Of a stretch of 10,400 nt of DNA, positions 6,478 to 10,400 are shown in pieces; the stretch's first letter is position 1; each line of letters opens with the position of its first letter. Source of the DNA: Lachnospiraceae bacterium (GTDB lineage Bacteria > Bacillota_A > Clostridia > Lachnospirales > Lachnospiraceae). The notes beneath the pieces are model-generated. The model was not told the DNA's origin and did not search any database. It worked only from the letters and a program-made list of their open reading frames with translations. Made by a program: the position numbers and the translations under genes. The stretch is taken from positions 1 to 10,400 of the forward strand of contig JAFUEG010000156.1 in NCBI GenBank assembly GCA_017464045.1. Reading direction: 5' to 3'.

Positions 6478-7527
6478 ATGGCTGAATTAACATATCAACA
6501 ACAAATTGACATGCAAAACATAGATTTGATCAGAAACATTTCCAAGGAACTTCCGGATTACATGCGTCACTTCTTTCGCTCAATCCAGCAAAGCAAATCC
6601 TCACGTACCAGACTTGGTTATGCACGTGACATAAAAAACTTTTTTGAATACATTGTTGAGGCTTATACGGATGCGCCCTTAAATTCGCCTAAGGATGTCA
6701 CTCTCGATATTCTTTCGTCCATAAATGCGATTTTCATTGAGGATTACGAGGATTACCTTCAAAAGTACACTAAAAACGGCCGTATTTACACTAACGACAA
6801 AGCCTCAATTAAGCGTAAATTATGCTCCCTTAGTGTTATGTATACCTATTTTTACAAAAATGACCTTGTTACAGGCAATCCTATCAATAAAATCGAACGT
6901 CCGCGTCTTAAGGACAAGCAAATCGTCCGTATGGACTATGATGAGGTTGCAAACTTCCTTGATACCGTTGAATACGGCGTTAATTTGACCGATAAGCAGC
7001 TACAATACCATGGAAAGGCTAAAAATCGCGATTTGGCGCTTTTAACGCTTATGTTAAGTACAGGTATCCGTATATCCGAATGTGTTGGTCTTAATATAAA
7101 TGACGTTGATTTTAAGAATATGTGTATTAAGGTTACCCGAAAAGGCGGCAAGGAAGCTCTTGTTTACTTCAGTGATGAAGCTGCCGGTCCTCTTAGTACT
7201 TATATTGACGAAAGAAAGAAAATCGATGCCATTTCCGGTCACGAAAATGCTCTTTTTCTATCTTCACAAAGAAAACGAATCAGTGTTCGTACCGTTGAAA
7301 ATATGGTTAAAAAATATGCTCAGTCTTCGGTTCCTTTAAAGCATATTACGCCACATAAGCTTCGAAGCACCTACGGAACCAATCTTTATCGCGAAACCGA
7401 CGACATCTACCTTGTTGCCGATGTCCTCGGTCACAGCGATGTAAATACCACCAGGAAGCACTATGCCGATATGGATGATGACCGCAAACGTCGTGCAAGG
7501 AATAAGGTTACTCTTCGGGAAAGCTGA
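6478..7527 (+). CDS. XerS-like tyrosine recombinase (probable chromosome dimer resolution)
   Basis: A complete tyrosine site-specific recombinase of 349 residues, longer than XerC/XerD (about 300) and close to streptococcal XerS (about 356). The N-terminal SAM-like core-binding domain covers roughly 25-140 (SSRTRLGYARDIKNFFEYI). The catalytic domain covers about 150-340 with all six expected residues: R198 (STGIRISE), K222 (RKGGK), H293 and R296 (TPHKLRSTYGT), H319 (VLGHSD) and nucleophile Y329 (KHYADM). The stretch at 160-185 before the first Arg motif (LDTVEYGVNLTDKQLQYHGKAKNRDL) resembles the extra segment of XerS. AAGGAGG lies seven bases upstream. It has its own promoter and a dif-like element on each side. 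By hand count it is about 40% G+C with slightly more C than G, unlike the upstream genes (about 30%, G above C). No phage or conjugative genes are nearby, so a housekeeping role is favoured over a mobile-element integrase. Confidence 0.88.
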   Translation: MAELTYQQQIDMQNIDLIRNISKELPDYMRHFFRSIQQSKSSRTRLGYARDIKNFFEYIVEAYTDAPLNSPKDVTLDILSSINAIFIEDYEDYLQKYTKNGRIYTNDKASIKRKLCSLSVMYTYFYKNDLVTGNPINKIERPRLKDKQIVRMDYDEVANFLDTVEYGVNLTDKQLQYHGKAKNRDLALLTLMLSTGIRISECVGLNINDVDFKNMCIKVTRKGGKEALVYFSDEAAGPLSTYIDERKKIDAISGHENALFLSSQRKRISVRTVENMVKKYAQSSVPLKHITPHKLRSTYGTNLYRETDDIYLVADVLGHSDVNTTRKHYADMDDDRKRRARNKVTLRES

Positions 7528-7539
7528 TTAATTATTTTA

Positions 7540-7567
7540 TAATTACCGTAATAATATTATGTAAACT
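7540..7567. other. Second dif-like sequence, with classical XerD-type half-site
   Basis: Bases 7557-7567 read TTATGTAAACT, identical to the conserved right half of the Bacillus-type Firmicutes dif site as I recall it; the match continues three bases into the centre (ATA at 7554-7556). The left half (TAATTACCGTA, 7540-7550) is poorly conserved but keeps TTAC opposite GTAA at the spacing expected for 11-6-11 arms. It begins 13 bases after the recombinase stop codon. In an AT-rich gap part of the match may be chance. It competes with the element at 6408-6435 as the true target site. Confidence 0.4.
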
Positions 7568-7618
7568 TTTCGCAATACTAAATTAATAATTAAATATATA
7601 GTTTTTTAAAGAAAAAAA

Positions 7619-7627
7619 TGTTATAAT
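7619..7627 (+). promoter_or_regulatory. Extended -10 promoter of the kinase-like gene
   Basis: TGTTATAAT contains a perfect TATAAT (7622-7627) with the TGn extension. There is no convincing -35 box at the right distance, which is acceptable for an extended -10 promoter. Predicted start near 7634, about 55 bases before the ATG. The gene's ribosome site AAGGAGG (7674-7680) is eight bases before the start. Confidence 0.65.
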
Positions 7628-7688
7628 ATTTATATAAAATTTCTGAAGGTATTTATTTTCTTTTTAACATCAAAAGGAGGGCTATTTT

Positions 7689-8306
7689 ATGGGTAAAAAA
7701 ACTATTATCACCATTGGAAGACAATTTGGAAGTAACGGACGTGAAATAGGCAGAAAGCTTGCTGAAAAGCTGGATTATGCATTTTATGACAAGGAATTAC
7801 TCAATGAAACTGCCAAGAAAAGCGGTTTAAGCGAGAATTTGCTCAAAAGTCTTGATGAAAAGCCGTCTAAGAGCTTCCTCTACTCTCTCGTCATGGATCC
7901 ATACAGCTACGGTTTTACAAGTACCGGCTATCATGCAAATCTTAATCAACAGGCATTTCAGGCTACTTATGATACGATTAAAAGCATAGCTGAAGAAGGT
8001 CCTTGTGTATTTGTCGGTAGGTGTGCGGATTATGCTTTAAGACATAACGAAAATCTGGTTCGTATATTTATATTTGCTCCTCTTGAAAAGAGAATCGAAA
8101 CTGTTTCAAAGCGTTTTGATTTATCGGAGGATAAGGCAAGAAGCCAGATAATCAAGGAAGATAAAGGACGTGCATCCTATTACAATTATTATACCTCAAA
8201 GAAATGGGCCTCTCTTGACAGCTATGATATATTTGTAAACAGCAGCCTTATGGACATTGATAAAACCGTTGATTATATCATAGATATCATAAATAACATG
8301 AATTAA
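7689..8306 (+). CDS. Cytidylate kinase-like family protein
   Basis: A 205-residue protein of the cytidylate-kinase-like family (small P-loop kinases related to Cmk, common in Clostridia). The N-terminus TIITIGRQFGSNGREIGRKLAEKL is the family signature; the nucleotide-binding loop is GRQFGSNGREIG at 10-21, in which the usual P-loop lysine position is occupied by R18. YDKELL (33-38) and VFVGRCADYALR further on correspond to other conserved blocks. The substrate is unknown; CMP kinase activity should not be assumed, because family members lack parts of the true Cmk nucleotide-binding region. It has its own promoter and terminator and so is monocistronic. It is the last + strand gene before convergent - strand genes. 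G+C is intermediate, with a mild G excess. Confidence 0.85.
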   Translation: MGKKTIITIGRQFGSNGREIGRKLAEKLDYAFYDKELLNETAKKSGLSENLLKSLDEKPSKSFLYSLVMDPYSYGFTSTGYHANLNQQAFQATYDTIKSIAEEGPCVFVGRCADYALRHNENLVRIFIFAPLEKRIETVSKRFDLSEDKARSQIIKEDKGRASYYNYYTSKKWASLDSYDIFVNSSLMDIDKTVDYIIDIINNMN

Positions 8307-8352
8307 AGTGCTGTTAGATAAAGTCATAAATTTTCAGCCGTTAGAACAATAT

Positions 8353-8411
8353 AAAGGACAGATTCTTAATATAGCGTGAACGATATAGCTATACGGGTAT
8401 CTGTCCTTTTT
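8353..8411 (+). terminator. Hairpin terminator between convergent genes
   Basis: AAAGGACAGAT (8353-8363) pairs perfectly over 11 bp with ATCTGTCCTTT (8399-8409), continuing into T's at 8410-8411 and a T-rich stretch beyond. The 35-base loop is unusually long and can form an inner stem, TATAGC with GCTATA. It closes the kinase transcript. On the - strand the 3' side reads CCTTTATATTG, a weaker U tract, so it may also stop transcription from the small - strand gene at 8428-8568. Confidence 0.75.
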
Positions 8412-8424
8412 ATTGTTATTCTTT

Positions 8425-8442
8425 TATTCAAATATTTGAATA
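8425..8442. repeat. 18-bp perfect AT-rich palindrome
   Basis: The two halves TATTCAAAT and ATTTGAATA are exact reverse complements with no spacer. It overlaps the stop codon of the small - strand reading frame at 8428-8430. It could be a protein-binding site, or it could be chance in AT-rich DNA. Confidence 0.45.
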
Positions 8443-8568
8443 TCCACCGGTTAATAATATTTTCTCTTTAAGCTCTGCTGCAGTTTTAAATCCACTGTCA
8501 ATAAGCTCATTTGCAGCATTATTAAGTGCATTTTCAAAAGAATTCGCTAAAGTATCAAAAATATTCAT
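8428..8568 (-). CDS. Small 46-residue protein, unknown function
   Basis: Reading the - strand from ATG (8566-8568) to TGA (8428-8430) gives a 46-residue frame: MNIFDTLANSFENALNNAAN, ELIDSGFKTAAELKEKILLT, GGYSNI. It is predominantly helical, mildly acidic and without a membrane span or cysteines. Residues look protein-like rather than random, with an i/i+3/i+4 hydrophobic pattern (F4, L7, F11, L15) and a Lys/Glu-rich second helix ending at GG. An in-frame stop lies 12 bases upstream, so it is not a remnant of the VWA gene frame. No Shine-Dalgarno is visible. Two near-consensus promoters point at it, the nearer so close that its transcript would be nearly leaderless. I do not recognise a family; it could instead be part of a non-coding RNA. 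Confidence 0.45.
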   Translation of the reverse strand: MNIFDTLANSFENALNNAANELIDSGFKTAAELKEKILLTGGYSNI

Positions 8569-8572
8569 AGAA

Positions 8573-8602
8573 TTTATAAATTAGGTCGTACGGCTATGTC
8601 AA
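8573..8602 (-). promoter_or_regulatory. Proximal promoter of the small - strand gene
   Basis: On the - strand, TTGACA (8597-8602) is followed after 18 bases by TATAAA (8573-8578), or after 17 by TTATAA. The -10 box ends only four bases before the ATG at 8568, so initiation would fall on or beside the start codon, giving a leaderless message. Confidence 0.5.
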
Positions 8603-8606
8603 GTAT

Positions 8607-8635
8607 CTTATAATTTTCATATAAAGAGCTGTCAA
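8607..8635 (-). promoter_or_regulatory. Distal promoter of the small - strand gene
   Basis: On the - strand, TTGACA (8630-8635) is separated by 17 bases from TATAAG (8607-8612), so eleven of twelve consensus positions match at the optimal spacing. Predicted start near 8600, about 32 bases upstream of the ATG at 8568. The -35 box begins ten bases after the stop codon of the VWA gene. It drives transcription of the 46-codon frame and nothing else before the terminator. Confidence 0.65.
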
Positions 8636-8644
8636 TGTTAAATA

Positions 8645-9844
8645 TTACCTTGGTGCCATAAGCTTGGTAATTCCTGCTTTAAGTCCGTCTATTGTAAGTG
8701 GATACATATCGTAAATCTCTGCCAAGGTTCGTTCTGATTCCATCCATGCAAGATCGTTTAGTTTGCCGTGAAATCTCGGGTTAAGCCATATGGCTTTCTT
8801 ATATTTGTCGCGCAGAAGCTTGTTCCATTCATAACCGCTTCGACCGTCGTTAGGTCCGCGGTAATTGCCGTTTACATCAAATAATTCCTCGGGTGCCATC
8901 TGTGCATCACCTACGATTATAACCTTATAATCCTTGTCGGTATGTCTGAAAAGGTAATCCAGATCAACCCAGTTTCCCATCTCACATTCCGCATCCTTAT
9001 AAACCTTACTGTAGATACAGTTATGGAAATAATAGGTTTTTACATCCTTGAAATGATTTGCCTTGTGAACCGCCTGAAATAAGTCATTACAAAGCTCAGA
9101 AAAAGGCATCATGGTTCCGCCACAGTCAAATAAAAGCAAAAGCTTGACGGAGTTCTTACGTGGTTTGTCAAATTCAAGCTTAAGATAGCCGCCGTTATTG
9201 CAGGTAGAATCTATGGTTTTATCAAGGTCAAGCTCAGTTTTAGCTACATCAAGCTCGGCGGAAAACTGTCTTAATCTTCTGAAAGCCATCTGAAACTGCC
9301 TTATATCAAGGGTTTTATCATGTCTAAAATCCTGATATTTACGCTCTCCCATTACCTGAAAGGCTGACTGCTGGCCGGGATGTCCGCCGATACGAAGTCC
9401 GCCGGGATTACGTCCGCTGTGACCAAAGGCTGAACCGCCGCTGGTTCCAATCCAGTAATTACCGCCGTTATGCTCCTGATTTTGCTCTGTTACACGCTCG
9501 CGGTACATTCTCTTGGTTTCTGCCATATCACGCTTTTGTATATAGCTGTAGATATCGGCATTAAGCTTTGAGGTGTCCATTTCTCCCTTATCAAGGAATT
9601 TCATTATGATTTCCGGAGGCATCTCCATATCTATATGGACATTTTTAAAATACTCCATAAATGCCATATCGAACTTATCATAGTCTGATTCAGTTTTAAC
9701 GAGTATCATTCTGCCGAGATTATAAAGTCCCTCGAGGGATGAGTAAGCAAGTCCCTTATCTAAAGCATCCATAAAGGTTATCCACTCGGTAAGCGATACA
9801 TTTAATCCTTTCTCGCGAAGTACATACAAAAAATCAGTAAACAA
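8645..9844 (-). CDS. CoxE-like VWA-domain protein, partner of the MoxR ATPase
   Basis: A 399-residue cytoplasmic protein of the CoxE-like VWA family. Residues 1-120 are helical (TDFLYVLREKGLNVSLTEWITFMDALD at the start). Residues 127-165 are a Gly/Ser/His-rich linker, then a basic helical stretch (AFRRLRQF) and a C-terminal von Willebrand A fold from about 230. The metal site is the family-type LLLLFDCGGTM with D240 and T244, in place of the classical D-x-S-x-S, and a second acidic residue is D313 (IIVGDAQMAPEE). Such proteins act with MoxR ATPases as metal- or cofactor-insertion or remodelling chaperones; CoxD/CoxE and RavA/ViaA are the known models. The start is TTG at 9842-9844, chosen for its GAGGAG ten bases upstream; the first in-frame ATG (residue 25) would cut off the conserved N-terminus. 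No client protein is visible nearby. Confidence 0.88.
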   Translation of the reverse strand: MFTDFLYVLREKGLNVSLTEWITFMDALDKGLAYSSLEGLYNLGRMILVKTESDYDKFDMAFMEYFKNVHIDMEMPPEIIMKFLDKGEMDTSKLNADIYSYIQKRDMAETKRMYRERVTEQNQEHNGGNYWIGTSGGSAFGHSGRNPGGLRIGGHPGQQSAFQVMGERKYQDFRHDKTLDIRQFQMAFRRLRQFSAELDVAKTELDLDKTIDSTCNNGGYLKLEFDKPRKNSVKLLLLFDCGGTMMPFSELCNDLFQAVHKANHFKDVKTYYFHNCIYSKVYKDAECEMGNWVDLDYLFRHTDKDYKVIIVGDAQMAPEELFDVNGNYRGPNDGRSGYEWNKLLRDKYKKAIWLNPRFHGKLNDLAWMESERTLAEIYDMYPLTIDGLKAGITKLMAPR

Positions 9845-9854
9845 TTAATAAATT

Positions 9855-9860
9855 CTCCTC
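9855..9860 (-). promoter_or_regulatory. Ribosome binding site that fixes a TTG start
   Basis: On the - strand GAGGAG lies exactly ten bases upstream of the TTG at 9842-9844, and no ATG or GTG in frame lies nearby. The short 46-base gap after the MoxR gene supports co-transcription, and the rare start codon may keep the VWA protein below the ATPase in amount. Confidence 0.7.
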
Positions 9861-9890
9861 TAATATCTTTTCAGGTAAAATATTTTTATT

Positions 9891-10400
9891 CTAATAAATT
9901 TTCTTCTTATTAACTATCTCAACATCCTCATCTTTCTTAATCAATACACCAAGATAAGGAAGCTTGGTTCTTATTATTTCAGGGTCGATACCGCCTATGG
10001 TAAGTGCATTAAGCCAGTCTATAAGCTCAGATGTACTTGGCTTTTTCCTGACCTCCTTTATGCTTCTTATCCAGTAAAAGGTATCCATAGCCTGCTTTAA
10101 AAGGTTTTCATCTATATTATCAAAATGAACTCTTACGATTTCATCCATTTCCTCCTTCTCAGGAAATGCAATATAATGGAATATACATCTTCTAAGAAAT
10201 GCGTCGGGAAGCTCCTTTTCGGCATTTGAGGTAATGATTACAATAGGTCTTGTCTTAGCCTTTATGGTTTCCCTTGTTTCATGTATATAAAATTCCATCT
10301 TATCAAGCTCCCAAAGTAAGTCGTTAGGGAACTCAAGGTCTGCCTTATCAATTTCGTCTATAAGGAGGATTACCTGTTCATCGGACTTAAATGCTTCACC
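9891..10400 (-). CDS. MoxR-family AAA+ ATPase, C-terminal part (5' end outside window)
   Basis: The frame is open to the last base of the window, so the ATG at 10298 is internal and about 169 C-terminal residues are visible. The Walker B motif QVILLIDEIDKAD is encoded by about 10335-10376. Sensor 1 follows as PIVIITSNAEKELPDAF with the conserved Asn, then the LRRC arginine finger and the MoxR-type FHYIAFPEKEEM. The lid domain ends with a helical segment (STSELIDWLNAL) and a basic NKKKIY tail. Walker A is outside the window. MoxR ATPases form hexameric rings that remodel client proteins together with a VWA partner, here encoded immediately downstream. The ATPase-then-VWA order is the usual one. 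Substrate and pathway cannot be read from the window. Confidence 0.9.
   Translation of the reverse strand, partial: GEAFKSDEQVILLIDEIDKADLEFPNDLLWELDKMEFYIHETRETIKAKTRPIVIITSNAEKELPDAFLRRCIFHYIAFPEKEEMDEIVRVHFDNIDENLLKQAMDTFYWIRSIKEVRKKPSTSELIDWLNALTIGGIDPEIIRTKLPYLGVLIKKDEDVEIVNKKKIY

Noticed and set aside
6478..7527. Recombinase as a phage or transposon integrase marking a mobile element
   Set aside because: No attachment-site tRNA, excisionase, phage or conjugation genes are nearby, the flanks are housekeeping genes, and the protein resembles XerS rather than temperate-phage integrases. A CRISPR array was also looked for and none is present.
71..7996. GAAGAAG motifs on the + strand (lactococcal FtsK-guiding type) as evidence of polarity towards dif
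   Set aside because: The few copies mostly encode Glu-Glu or similar codons in A-rich genes, and one lies beyond the candidate site in the same direction; too few to support polarity.

Overview
The window looks like chromosome of a low-GC Firmicute, most likely a Lachnospiraceae member (Butyrivibrio, Lachnospira or Roseburia type). The case rests on roughly one-third G+C, strong Shine-Dalgarno sites of the AGGAGG type, the yggS-sepF-divIVA-lspA-rluD neighbourhood of Gram-positive division genes, and a MoxR/CoxE-like ATPase-VWA pair. The family assignment is from memory of this gene order, not from a search.

Left part (1-6288, all + strand, about 30% G+C, G richer than C): the 3' end of an HlyD-like adaptor protein, then yggS (PLP homeostasis), sepF (Z-ring anchor), divIVA (pole/septum scaffold, very long tail), aroB (shikimate pathway), lspA (lipoprotein signal peptidase) and rluD (23S rRNA pseudouridine synthase). 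Spacing is tight as far as aroB, so this is probably one cell-envelope and housekeeping operon. It closes at a strong hairpin terminator overlapping the rluD stop codon. ylmH and yggT, often found between sepF and divIVA in other Firmicutes, are absent here, and aroB sits between divIVA and lspA.

Centre (6289-8411): a near-consensus promoter leads into a structured leader and a 349-residue XerS-like tyrosine recombinase with all catalytic residues. The leader holds a 28-bp imperfect palindrome with 11-6-11 spacing, the architecture of a Xer/dif site. A second sequence just after the gene carries an exact copy of the classical Firmicutes XerD-type dif half-site. A cytidylate-kinase-like gene follows with its own extended -10 promoter and a hairpin terminator.

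Right part (8412-10400, - strand): a small 46-codon reading frame preceded by two tandem near-consensus promoters, then a two-gene unit of a CoxE-like VWA protein (TTG start) and a MoxR-family AAA ATPase that runs off the window.

The genes converge on the recombinase/kinase region and the G/C strand bias changes there. With the dif-like sites, this suggests the window spans the replication terminus, with a single-recombinase chromosome-dimer resolution system next to its target. This is the most interesting reading of the window. The second is the unannotated small gene at 8428-8568.
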